This document shows, in pieces, positions 1-7,416 of a stretch of 42,211 bases of DNA. How positions within the stretch are numbered: position 1 is the first letter of the stretch; each line of letters starts with the position of its first letter. Origin of the DNA: Candidatus Binatus sp. (GTDB lineage: Bacteria > Desulfobacterota > Binatia > Binatales > Binataceae); the NCBI RefSeq assembly GCF_030646925.1, contig NZ_JAUSKL010000016.1, forward strand, positions 1 through 42,211, written 5' to 3'. The position numbers were made by a program, and so were the translations under genes. Below the pieces are notes generated by a model. The model was not told the DNA's origin and ran no database searches. It saw nothing but the letters and a program-made list of their open reading frames with translations.

Positions 1-100
1 GGTCCGCCCCGCGCATCACCGCTACCTCCTCCTCCAACCACTTCCTACTCCACTATACACTGCCAAGCGGAAAACCCGTCGTTTTTCCGCAGCCTGCTAG
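1..100. mobile_element. Possible insertion-sequence end at the left window edge
   Basis: Reading leftward, homology of the DUF262 gene to its family stops abruptly near 97-102, at a CTAG tetranucleotide. Beyond it lies a perfect 8-bp inverted repeat (GCGGAAAA at 67-74, TTTTCCGC at 83-90, 8-nt loop) followed by non-coding-looking sequence. From memory the GCAGGCTGCGGAAAA string resembles terminal inverted repeats of transposons, but no transposase is visible because the window ends. Inference only. Confidence 0.3.
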
Positions 101-1043
101 GGCGTAAGAGCCTACCCTGCCTCTCAAATTGATGCCAAAAGCGATCTTCACCGCGATCGTCGGGCGACGGACTTCGACGCTCATCGAAATGTCGCCAGTA
201 CTTTTGATACAGCGAATCTATGTCAATTCCTTTGTAGGACGCGTCCAAAAACACCGTATTGCGAATCAAGTCCGACGGAAGAAGTGGTTGTCCTCGTGCG
301 TTTAGAGTTTCAAAAATGACTTGCGGATCATCCTTTTCCTCGAGTTCTATCACAACAAATTGAAGACTCGTTTTGAGCGCATGAAGAATCGCATAGAGCC
401 GATCACCTTGGCTAAGCTTTGTGCCCTGATACCTATCTGGACTACTGGTCTCGCTCGGACAATCTTCTTCGACAAATTGCTGAATGGCGTTAAAGAAGAA
501 TTTATAGGCTTCAGCCATCCTTGGCATCGCCGTCTTCCCACCAAGCGGGGTCTTTCCGAATCGAGCGAGCACTTCATCAAGCGATCCAGCTTCCAAGACG
601 TTCATAAAAACGAGTCGATCAGCATTAGTAGGCCAGACTTTAAAACGCTCGTCGGACTTCGGGTCGCGGAGCGGATTTAAGGTAAGACGTTTCGCAGTTT
701 CTGCGACATCTCTTTCCACATTCTGGGCGAAATCGCGCAAGGCTGCTAGAAATATTTGTAGCGTTGTCAGCCTTTGTTGACCGTCGATTATCTCCGAACG
801 CGCCAATCCCCTACCAAAGACTTTAGCAACGTTGAGTACTATTGCTCCTAAAAAGTGACTTGTCGTTGATTGTCGATCATTTGAGAGGGTTTGGAGTGAA
901 TTGTTCGCTTGACGTTCGATGTCGCTCCAGAGCGGTTCCCATTCTCCCTCCTCAGTCCAGACGTAGGAGCGTTGAAACAAAGGAACGGTATATCGGCGTT
1001 CTTTTTCGAAAACTTCATGGATTGTTAACGTGGACGGTTGCAT
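45..1043 (-). CDS. Truncated DUF262 (GmrS-like) protein, likely a broken gene
   Basis: N-terminal DUF262 domain of the GmrSD / type IV restriction-related family, a ParB-like nucleotide-binding fold linked to defence against modified DNA. Visible motifs are VPLFQRSYVW near the start, the signature IDGQQRLTTL about residues 87-96, and ETLNARGQPLLPSDLIRN later. Full-length relatives run to about 550-600 aa with a DUF1524 HNH-type nuclease half; here only about 332 residues remain. After FWHQFERQGRLLRP, where relatives continue with a DLFLQH-like stretch, the frame reads unrelated residues and stops within about 17 codons, at a palindromic junction. The start is uncertain: the ATG at 1043 begins MQPSTLTIHEVF, which looks like the domain start, and an in-frame ATG at 1079 adds 12 residues. 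No clear ribosome site was seen. Probably a non-functional remnant. Confidence 0.7.
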   Translation of the reverse strand: MQPSTLTIHEVFEKERRYTVPLFQRSYVWTEEGEWEPLWSDIERQANNSLQTLSNDRQSTTSHFLGAIVLNVAKVFGRGLARSEIIDGQQRLTTLQIFLAALRDFAQNVERDVAETAKRLTLNPLRDPKSDERFKVWPTNADRLVFMNVLEAGSLDEVLARFGKTPLGGKTAMPRMAEAYKFFFNAIQQFVEEDCPSETSSPDRYQGTKLSQGDRLYAILHALKTSLQFVVIELEEKDDPQVIFETLNARGQPLLPSDLIRNTVFLDASYKGIDIDSLYQKYWRHFDERRSPSPDDRGEDRFWHQFERQGRLLRPSRLRKNDGFSAWQCIVE

Positions 1044-1199
1044 AGTCCACATAGTGACTTGGTTAGCGAGGCACTTCAATCGGAGTACGTGCCGTATCGA
1101 ATGCGCAGGCAGGGTTTCTTCAAAACAGTGTTAACTTCAGCTTCACTGAACCGCGCTTGCTGTCTTTTTTGGCGGACACTAACTTACGAACTGGGATAG

Positions 1200-2180
1200 C
1201 TACTTCGCAAAAGGCCTTGATCTAGTCGGATCTTTGCCTTCATTACCGGGTTTGAGAGGCATTTCGCGTCCACCACTCCTTGGACTTACTTCTTCCGCGG
1301 CGGCATATACGCTTGGAGGCGTTCGCACTCCAGACAGTGGCTTCAATAACAGGAGGATGGCCGCGGCCATGAGCCATGCGGCGGCGCCACCGATCAGCGG
1401 AACTGCGCCGCCACCGGCGATCCACCACGGCATCGCAAATCTGCCGAGCACGATCTTCGGCCACAGTTTGGCGCCGAGCACGAAGCCAGCGTGCAGCCCG
1501 ATCGAGAAATACACCGTGCCAGTGAGCAGGAATGCTTTGCCGAGTACGATACCGAGCAGGAAAAGTCCGACCAGCGCGGGAATCGCGACGGCAGGATTCG
1601 CGAACTGATCGAGGCTGTGGCCGAGCGTGACGAGACCGGCCATCGGCTCGTAACCAGTGACGAAGAAACGCGCCGGTGAGCGGACGAGATGCGCGAGCGC
1701 GTAAATTGCCGAGCTGACGAGCAGCGCGCCGCGCACGCCGAAATCGCTTTTCATTCCGGCCAGCAGGAATCCGCGGAAAAAAGTTTCTTCGATAGTCGCG
1801 ATCACGATCGCCGAGAGGAAATACTTCGGCAAACGCGGGACGACGGGGCCGAAGGCGCGGAGCCCGCGTCCGCTGACGATCGCCGCGAGCGCAAACAGTA
1901 TCGCGATCGCGCAGAGCGATACGGCGAGGCCTCGCATTGCGTTGCTCCAGTTGCTCGCGGGTGCGCTGAAGCCGGCGCGCAGCAAAGGCACAAACTTCAA
2001 ATCGCGAACGGTCCACAGAATCGCGATCAGCAAGGTCGCCATCACGACTCGATCGAAGATGCGTGGAAATGGGAAGTTCCATCCCGCCGAATGAATTGCC
2101 GTCGCGACGATGGGAGCGGCGACGATCGCGGCGAGCAGGCCGGCGGCGACAGCGAGCGCAAATCTCGCGGTAAAGGACAT
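1200..2180 (-). CDS. CPBP family intramembrane glutamic endopeptidase
   Basis: Membrane protein of about 326 aa with several hydrophobic spans. It carries the CPBP (CAAX protease/Rce1-like) motifs: EETFFRGF (EExxxR), then a span ending in AHL (second motif histidine), then YFSIGLHAGFVL (third motif histidine). In bacteria such proteases are variously linked to peptide processing or bacteriocin immunity; the substrate here is unknown. The open frame extends upstream to 2519, but that Arg-rich stretch overlaps the dehydrogenase gene and is not protein-like, so I place the start at the MSFTARFALAV methionine just before the first membrane span. No clear Shine-Dalgarno is visible. The start lies 32 nt after the stop of the upstream dehydrogenase on the same strand, so the two may be cotranscribed. 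Confidence 0.82.
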   Translation of the reverse strand: MSFTARFALAVAAGLLAAIVAAPIVATAIHSAGWNFPFPRIFDRVVMATLLIAILWTVRDLKFVPLLRAGFSAPASNWSNAMRGLAVSLCAIAILFALAAIVSGRGLRAFGPVVPRLPKYFLSAIVIATIEETFFRGFLLAGMKSDFGVRGALLVSSAIYALAHLVRSPARFFVTGYEPMAGLVTLGHSLDQFANPAVAIPALVGLFLLGIVLGKAFLLTGTVYFSIGLHAGFVLGAKLWPKIVLGRFAMPWWIAGGGAVPLIGGAAAWLMAAAILLLLKPLSGVRTPPSVYAAAEEVSPRSGGREMPLKPGNEGKDPTRSRPFAK

Positions 2181-2212
2181 CCGCGCGCGGCGCGCGATTT
2201 CGAGCCGCGTGC

Positions 2213-2959
2213 TTATCGCGAGCGCTCCGGATCGAACTGCGGCTCGAGCGCGATCTCGACCGGGCATGCGCGCATCGGCGAATTGACGATTTGCATCACC
2301 GCGTGCGCGACGTCGCCCGGCGCGAGCATCGTCGCGCGGTCGAGGCGCTTGTTCGGCGGAATCAGGCAGGTGTCGACCAATCCGGGCGAAATCGCGGCGA
2401 GCTTGATTCCACTCGCGCGCAAATCCTGGAATGAGGCGCGCGTAAATGCGATCAGGCCCGCTTTCGACGCTGCGTAAACCGCTTCTCCCGCAGGCGTTTT
2501 GTGGCCCGCAGAAGAACAAATGTTAATGATCGCGCCGTTGCCTTGCTTGGTCATCTGGAGCGCCGCGAGCCGCGCCAGCGCGATCGGCGCGCGCAGATTC
2601 ACCGCGATGATTCGATCCAGATCTTCGGCGCGCATCCGCGTTATCGAAGCGCGCGGCGGCGCCCAGCCCGCGTTGTTCACGAGCAAGTCGAGGCGTCCGT
2701 AGCAATCGAGCACGGTGTGGATCACGGCGTCGGGCGCGTCGCCGCCGGCCAAATCGATCAGCACGATTAGCGATCGCTCGTGCGGGAGATCGGTCAGCGA
2801 GCGCGTCTCTTCAAGCTGCTCGCGGCTGCGAGCGACGAGGCATAGCGAGAAGCCCGACGCCGCCAGCTCGAGCGCGATCGCGCGGCCGATTCCGCGTCCG
2901 GCGCCGGTCACCAGTGCGACCGGTTTTTCCGACGGGGGTGACGCGGGGGTCTCGCTCAT
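2213..2959 (-). CDS. SDR family NAD(P)-dependent oxidoreductase
   Basis: Classical short-chain dehydrogenase/reductase of 248 aa, the usual length. The Rossmann glycine motif TGAGRGIG is at residues 18-25, NNAG at 95-98, a catalytic Ser in the CSSAG segment near 149, and YAASK (Tyr162, Lys166). These residues predict reversible NAD(P)-dependent oxidation of an alcohol; the substrate cannot be read from sequence. The ATG at 2959 is preceded by AGGTGG a few bases upstream, supporting the start. It is divergent from the phosphomannomutase gene and upstream of the CPBP protease on the same strand. The C-terminus (PVEIALEPQFDPERSR) resembles the acceptor-pocket tail of classical SDRs. Confidence 0.88.
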   Translation of the reverse strand: MSETPASPPSEKPVALVTGAGRGIGRAIALELAASGFSLCLVARSREQLEETRSLTDLPHERSLIVLIDLAGGDAPDAVIHTVLDCYGRLDLLVNNAGWAPPRASITRMRAEDLDRIIAVNLRAPIALARLAALQMTKQGNGAIINICSSAGHKTPAGEAVYAASKAGLIAFTRASFQDLRASGIKLAAISPGLVDTCLIPPNKRLDRATMLAPGDVAHAVMQIVNSPMRACPVEIALEPQFDPERSR

Positions 2960-3098
2960 CTGCCACCTGCTTGCACTGAACTACTCGCTGCCACAGACTG
3001 CAATATTATCCGCGGAGCTTCAGGGTGGCCACTGGAGCCGCGCGGATCGTCGCTCACTGACATTAACTTCAACCGTAACCGCAAGCCCCAATGGATTG

Positions 3099-4457
3099 AT
3101 GATGAATTCGCAGGTTTTTCGAGAGTACGACATTCGCGGCATCGTCGAGCAGGATTTCGACGACGCGTTTGTAACCGATCTGGGCCGCGGGTACGCGACC
3201 CTGTTGCATCGCGCGGGAGCGAAGACGATCACGCTTGGACGGGATTGCCGGCTATCATCGGACAGACTGCGAGGTCGCCTGCTCGAAGGACTGCTCGAGG
3301 CGGGCATCGACGTCGTGGACATCGGCGTGGCGCCGACGCCACTGCTTTATTTTTCAGTGCTGAGCTGGAAGATGGACGGCGGTGTGATGATCACCGGCAG
3401 CCACAACGCCGCCGAGTACAATGGATTCAAGCTCGGGGTCGGGCCGGCCACGATTTACGGCGCCGAGATTCAGAAGCTGCGCGAAATAATCGAGCGGCGC
3501 GACTTCGTGACGACCGGCAAACCGGGGAACGTAACCGAGCGGGCGGTGATTCCCGACTACAACGCGTTGATCCTGTCGCAGTTCAAGCTGAAGGCGGGAC
3601 TCAAGGTGGTGGTGGACGGCGGCAACGGATGCGGCGGCGTGATCGCGGCGCCATTGATGAAGCAGCTTGGCCTCGACGTGATCGAGCTATACACCGAGAT
3701 GGATGGCCGCTTCCCGAATCATCATCCCGATCCGACGGTCGAGGAGAACATGCGCGATTTGATCGCGGCGGTGAAAAAAAATCGCGCCGCAATCGGGATT
3801 GCTTACGACGGCGACGCCGATCGCGTTGGCGCAGTCGACGAAAACGGCAAGATCGTGTGGGGCGACGAATTGATGGTCGCGTTTTCGCGCGCGATCCTGA
3901 AAGAGCGGCCCGGCGCGACCATTATCGGCGACGTCAAATGCTCGAAGCGGATGTACGACGATATCGCGCGCCACGGCGGCCGGCCGATCATGTGGAAGAC
4001 CGGCCATTCGCTGATCAAGAGCAAGCTCAAGGCGGAGAGCGCGGCGCTCGCGGGCGAGATGAGCGGGCACATGTTTTTCGCCGACCGCTACTACGGCTTC
4101 GACGACGCGATCTATGCGTCGTTTCGATTGCTGGAAATCTTGAGCCGCGAAGGGCGCGGACTGGCCACGATTCTAAGCGATCTTCCGCGGAGTTTTTTCA
4201 CGCCAGAAATTCGCGTCGATTGCACCGACGATCGCAAATTCCAAATCGTGAGCGCCGCCGCCGAATATTTTCGCCAGCACTACGACGTCACCGATATCGA
4301 CGGTGTGCGCGTAAATTTCGCCGACGGATGGGGCCTGGTGCGCGCCTCGAACACGCAGCCCGCGCTGGTGACGCGTTTCGAGGCGACCAGCGAAAAGCGC
4401 CTCGGCGAAATCCGCGAGCTGTTCGACGCCAAGCTCCGCGAGCTCGGCGCCAACTAG
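3099..4457 (+). CDS. manB: Phosphomannomutase/phosphoglucomutase (AlgC/ManB type)
   Basis: About 452 aa, typical of AlgC-type alpha-D-phosphohexomutases that interconvert hexose 6- and 1-phosphates. FREYDIRG opens the protein. The phosphoserine loop is TGSHNAAEYNGFK with the active Ser at about 101. The metal loop DGDADR starts near 237, the sugar-specificity loop GEMSGH follows, and the phosphate-binding loop is RASNTQPALVTRFE near the end. All four catalytic loops are intact, although the serine loop reads TGSHNA rather than the commoner TASHNP. The frame is open far upstream, but that stretch overlaps the divergent dehydrogenase; the paired ATGs at 3099/3102 before NSQVFREYDIRG are the plausible start. 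The guanylyltransferase follows within 5 nt, so both probably form a GDP-mannose operon. Confidence 0.9.
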   Translation: MMNSQVFREYDIRGIVEQDFDDAFVTDLGRGYATLLHRAGAKTITLGRDCRLSSDRLRGRLLEGLLEAGIDVVDIGVAPTPLLYFSVLSWKMDGGVMITGSHNAAEYNGFKLGVGPATIYGAEIQKLREIIERRDFVTTGKPGNVTERAVIPDYNALILSQFKLKAGLKVVVDGGNGCGGVIAAPLMKQLGLDVIELYTEMDGRFPNHHPDPTVEENMRDLIAAVKKNRAAIGIAYDGDADRVGAVDENGKIVWGDELMVAFSRAILKERPGATIIGDVKCSKRMYDDIARHGGRPIMWKTGHSLIKSKLKAESAALAGEMSGHMFFADRYYGFDDAIYASFRLLEILSREGRGLATILSDLPRSFFTPEIRVDCTDDRKFQIVSAAAEYFRQHYDVTDIDGVRVNFADGWGLVRASNTQPALVTRFEATSEKRLGEIRELFDAKLRELGAN

Positions 4458-4461
4458 CGTG

Positions 4462-5523
4462 ATGGCTCCAGGAGCCATCGGCGCGTCGGCGCTGATAATC
4501 GCCGGCGGACGCGGCACCCGCTTCTGGCCCGCCAGCCGCGAGGTCAGGCCAAAGCCGCTTTTTTCGATCGACGGCAAAACCAGCCTGCTCGCCAACACGA
4601 TCTCGCGGCTGTCGATTGCGATTCCGCGCGAGCGAATTTTCGTGCTGGCCGCGGGCGTGCATCGCGTGCCGTTTCGGCGCGAGCTACGCGGGCTGATTCC
4701 CGCGCGCAACCTGATTCTAGAGCCGGTGGCGCGCGGCACTGCGGTCGCGATCGCGTACGGGGCGGCGATAATACAACGCCGGCACGGCGATGGGATTATC
4801 GCGGTGATGCCCGCCGATCACTACATCACGCCCGCCGACGGATTTCGCCGCACGCTGGGCGACGCAATCGGTCTCGCGGCGGCGCTCGATTCGATCGTGG
4901 TGCTTGGAATTACTCCGACGCGCGCCGAATCCGGTTATGGCTATCAGAAAATCGGCGCGAAAGTTGGGCGCGGATTCAAGGTCGAGCGATTCGTCGAGAA
5001 GCCGGCGCCCGCGCTGGCGCGGCGGATGGTGCGATCGGGCAAGTATTTGTGGAACGCCGGGATGTTCGTGATGTCCACGCAGGTGCTGGCGCGCGAACTG
5101 TCGGAGCATTGTCCCGCGCTGGCGACCGCCGCCGAGAAATTTCGCACGATGAAAGTGAGCGAGATCGAGCGCTTCTATCCGACGCTCGTATTCAATTCGT
5201 TTGATTTCGAGTTGATCGAGAAGAGCCGCAATATCCTCGGCGTGCGCGCGCGATTCGCCTGGCACGATGTCGGCTCGTGGGACGGACTCTGGTCGGCGGT
5301 GAAAGACAAGAGCGGCAACGTGCTCCGCGGCAACGTGATGCCGATGGATTCGGAGCGGGTGCTGGCGCATTCGGACACGCGGCTGCTGGCGCTGTTTGGC
5401 GTGAGCGATCTGGTCGTGGTCGATACTGGCGACGCGATCCTGATCGCGCATCGCGATCGCTCGCAGGATATCGGACGTATCGTCAAGGAACTGCAGCGCC
5501 GCGGCCTGAAGCAATATCTGTAG
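4462..5523 (+). CDS. manC: Mannose-1-phosphate guanylyltransferase
   Basis: 353-aa nucleotidyltransferase forming GDP-mannose from mannose 1-phosphate and GTP. The nucleotide-binding signature GGRGTRFWPASR starts at about residue 15, with KPLF for the conserved Lys. EPVARGTAVAIAYGA matches the family's EPxxRNTAPAI segment, PADHYI is the metal/sugar-site Asp motif, and RFVEKP and WNAGMF follow in the usual order. The C-terminus has the short left-handed beta-helix seen in single-domain enzymes; the fused isomerase domain of bifunctional ManC/AlgA is absent. A GTG at 4459 precedes the ATG at 4462; either could be used. It lies immediately after phosphomannomutase, which supplies its substrate, so the product probably feeds glycan synthesis. 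It converges on the gene ending at 5550. Confidence 0.9.
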   Translation: MAPGAIGASALIIAGGRGTRFWPASREVRPKPLFSIDGKTSLLANTISRLSIAIPRERIFVLAAGVHRVPFRRELRGLIPARNLILEPVARGTAVAIAYGAAIIQRRHGDGIIAVMPADHYITPADGFRRTLGDAIGLAAALDSIVVLGITPTRAESGYGYQKIGAKVGRGFKVERFVEKPAPALARRMVRSGKYLWNAGMFVMSTQVLARELSEHCPALATAAEKFRTMKVSEIERFYPTLVFNSFDFELIEKSRNILGVRARFAWHDVGSWDGLWSAVKDKSGNVLRGNVMPMDSERVLAHSDTRLLALFGVSDLVVVDTGDAILIAHRDRSQDIGRIVKELQRRGLKQYL

Positions 5524-5549
5524 CTCGGCACTGCGCGCGAAGTCGGCGC

Positions 5550-6020
5550 TTAGTCCAAGGCTTGTGGATCGCACTTCAGCGCGAGCTTGCGGAGCGCGCT
5601 TTCGTGCTCGTCATCTTCGTTAGAAATGCGGCGGATGACTTCCGCGATCGCCTCGTCGATCGATTCCCATTTGACCGCGGCGAGCCGCAGTTCCGCCGCG
5701 AGCGATCCGAGCACTTCGAGATCGCCGCCGAGACGCGCCCAGTTGCTCGATCCGTCGTGGAGCGGCGCCTCGGGCAATTTCGCCCACACATTATTGTCGG
5801 AAAGAATCGAGTTCAGCGTCTTGAAGTGCGCAGCCTCGCTCTCCGCGAGCGCCGCGACGCCCTGGCGCAGGTTCGAGAACTTGCACATCTCGGCGTGGCG
5901 CCGCAGCCGCTCGGCGAGACCGTGATTATGGCCGGTCAACACCGCCAGTTCCTCGAGCAAACTCGTTCGGCTAAGCGCCGAGGAGCGTAACTTCTGAAAG
6001 AATCCCATACCAGTCGCCAT
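5550..6020 (-). CDS. Hypothetical helical protein
   Basis: About 156 aa, rich in Ala, Leu, Glu and Arg, predicted by eye to be nearly all helix, with no signal peptide or membrane span. Segments such as LAVLTGHNHGLAERLRRHAEMC, counted as separate short helices, and a charged EDDEHESALRKL tail give a ferritin-like or bundle-like impression, but no ExxH metal pairs are spaced convincingly. I do not recognise the family. Three starts compete: GTG 6029, ATG 6020 and ATG 6008. A GGGAG lies just before ATG 6020 and is rather close to it. The upstream region carries three perfect or near-perfect 14-bp tandem repeats, which could affect its promoter. It converges with manC 26 nt away. Confidence 0.62.
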   Translation of the reverse strand: MATGMGFFQKLRSSALSRTSLLEELAVLTGHNHGLAERLRRHAEMCKFSNLRQGVAALAESEAAHFKTLNSILSDNNVWAKLPEAPLHDGSSNWARLGGDLEVLGSLAAELRLAAVKWESIDEAIAEVIRRISNEDDEHESALRKLALKCDPQALD

Positions 6021-6085
6021 TTCTCCCACCGCTGTTTTTCAGGACGGGGCATAGAGAGCGCCGCACAGCCGAAACCGCATCGCTA

Positions 6086-6127
6086 CAATAGCTATCGGGC
6101 AATACCTATCGGGCAATAGCTATCGGG
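6086..6127. repeat. 14-bp tandem repeat, three copies
   Basis: Three head-to-tail copies of CAATAGCTATCGGG at 6086-6099, 6100-6113 (one change, CAATACCTATCGGG) and 6114-6127. They lie between two minus-strand genes, upstream of the helical hypothetical gene and 16 nt beyond the stop of the HExxH gene. Read directly from sequence. Confidence 0.92.
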
Positions 6128-6143
6128 ATCGACGGCGGCGATG

Positions 6144-6695
6144 TCAAGCCGGTGCGGAATCGAACAGCGCGCGCACCAGCGAGGATTCGCGCTTGAAGAA
6201 GCCGCTGTTGTGGAATGAGTTATCGAGCCGCAGCAGCGCGTAATCGAGATGATGCCCGACTTCGTGCATCAGCGTGCGCACGAAGGTGCGCGGCTTCACG
6301 ACGTCGTGGCGCTGCGCGGTGCGCATCCATAGTTCGATATACGGCGGCTGGCGGCGGCGCGGATCGAACAGATGATAGAGCCCGTGCAGTTCGCTGCGGG
6401 AATTGCGCGGGCGGACGCCTTTCGCCTGGACGCGAACTAGCGGCGCGCCGAGCAGACGGCACACCTCGGAGGCAAGCGCCTGCGCGCAAGCGGTGGTGGT
6501 AGCGAGATTGTCAGATTCCAGCGCGCGAAGGAGAGCGTCGAGCGCGATGCGTGCATTGGGACTCACGACAAAGTCGAAGCGCTCGATCGAATCGCCTCTG
6601 AGATAGGTCCGCTGCGCGCGTTGCGACAGCCGGTAAAAATACGCCGGCATCGAAGTCGTTCGAGAATTTGTGCGAAGGGTTAGCTGAGTTGCCAC
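6144..6695 (-). CDS. HExxH-containing putative zinc metalloprotein
   Basis: 183 aa with the zinc-peptidase core motif HEVGH at residues 144-148 (TLMHEVGHHLDY), inside a helix near the C-terminus. A downstream Glu or His would be needed as third ligand; ESSLVRALF near residue 175 offers a Glu. There is no signal peptide, so it is probably cytosolic. The N-terminal two thirds are Arg-rich and not recognised. The start is a GTG at 6695, chosen because GGAGGAGGT lies 4 nt upstream, an unusually strong ribosome site; an internal ATG at 6650 is the alternative. It is divergent from the adenosine-specific kinase gene. Peptidase activity is inferred from the motif only. Confidence 0.68.
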   Translation of the reverse strand: MATQLTLRTNSRTTSMPAYFYRLSQRAQRTYLRGDSIERFDFVVSPNARIALDALLRALESDNLATTTACAQALASEVCRLLGAPLVRVQAKGVRPRNSRSELHGLYHLFDPRRRQPPYIELWMRTAQRHDVVKPRTFVRTLMHEVGHHLDYALLRLDNSFHNSGFFKRESSLVRALFDSAPA

Positions 6696-6791
6696 CGCAC
6701 CTCCTCCATCGGCCGGAGTAAGATTTCACTCACTTCCGGCGCCGCATCCTGTTGCATATCATCCACGGTCGAACGCGAAGAGGCAATAAAT

Positions 6792-7274
6792 ATGGAACTG
6801 AAAGCCGTTGAGATTTCGATGCCGCAAGACGCGAACGTGATCGTCGGGCAGGCGCACTTTATCAAGACCGTCGAGGACGTGTACGAGGCGATGGTGCAGG
6901 CGGTGCCAGGGATCAAGTTCGGCGTGGCGTTCTGCGAGGCGTCGGGACCGTGTCTGATTCGGCATACGGGCACCGACGAAGTACTCGAGCGGGCGGCAGT
7001 CGATGCGGCATCGGCAATCGGCGCGGGGCACGTATTCGTCGTGATGCTCGGCAATGCATTCCCGGTCAACGTGCTCAATCAAATCAAATCGGTCACCGAA
7101 GTATGCACGGTGTTTTGCGCGACGGCGAATCCGCTCCGCGTAATCGTCGTAGAGGAGGGAGATGGCCGCGGCGTCGTCGGGGTGATCGATGGCAGCTCGC
7201 CTAAGGGAATCGAGGATGACGCCGCGCGGGCCGATCGTCACGCGATGCTCCGCCGCTTCGGTTACAAGCAGTAG
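6792..7274 (+). CDS. Adenosine-specific kinase family protein (PF04008-type)
   Basis: 160-aa compact alpha/beta protein matching the small family, widespread in archaea and some bacteria, that is annotated as adenosine-specific kinase after a structural study. Segments typical of the family are IVGQAHFIKTVEDVYEA, GIKFGVAFCEASG, LIRHTGTDE, HVFVVMLGNAFPVNVLN and the C-terminal VVEEGDGRGVVGVIDG. It is almost the family's full length. The biochemical role is poorly established, so the name describes family membership rather than proven activity. The ATG at 6792 follows GAGG at a usable distance. The gene stands alone, divergent from the HExxH gene. Confidence 0.82.
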   Translation: MELKAVEISMPQDANVIVGQAHFIKTVEDVYEAMVQAVPGIKFGVAFCEASGPCLIRHTGTDEVLERAAVDAASAIGAGHVFVVMLGNAFPVNVLNQIKSVTEVCTVFCATANPLRVIVVEEGDGRGVVGVIDGSSPKGIEDDAARADRHAMLRRFGYKQ

Positions 7275-7416
7275 GTTCCGAAGGGGCCGTCGAAGCGGGG
7301 CGTTTGGACCGTGTCAGACGCGGGCGGTACGCTTGATTAGGTGAGCGGGTGATTTGCGGCGATCCAACTGTTGCTATCATGTGTGGCGGCAGCGATCAGA
7401 GTTGAGGCGATGAGAG

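Noticed and set aside
67-90. Integron attC-like hairpin
   Set aside because: The perfect 8-bp stem lacks R and L box structure and no integrase or cassette array is seen.
3020-3322. 100-codon minus-strand frame at the start of the phosphomannomutase gene
   Set aside because: Antisense to the FREYDIRG and following conserved segments; no motif.
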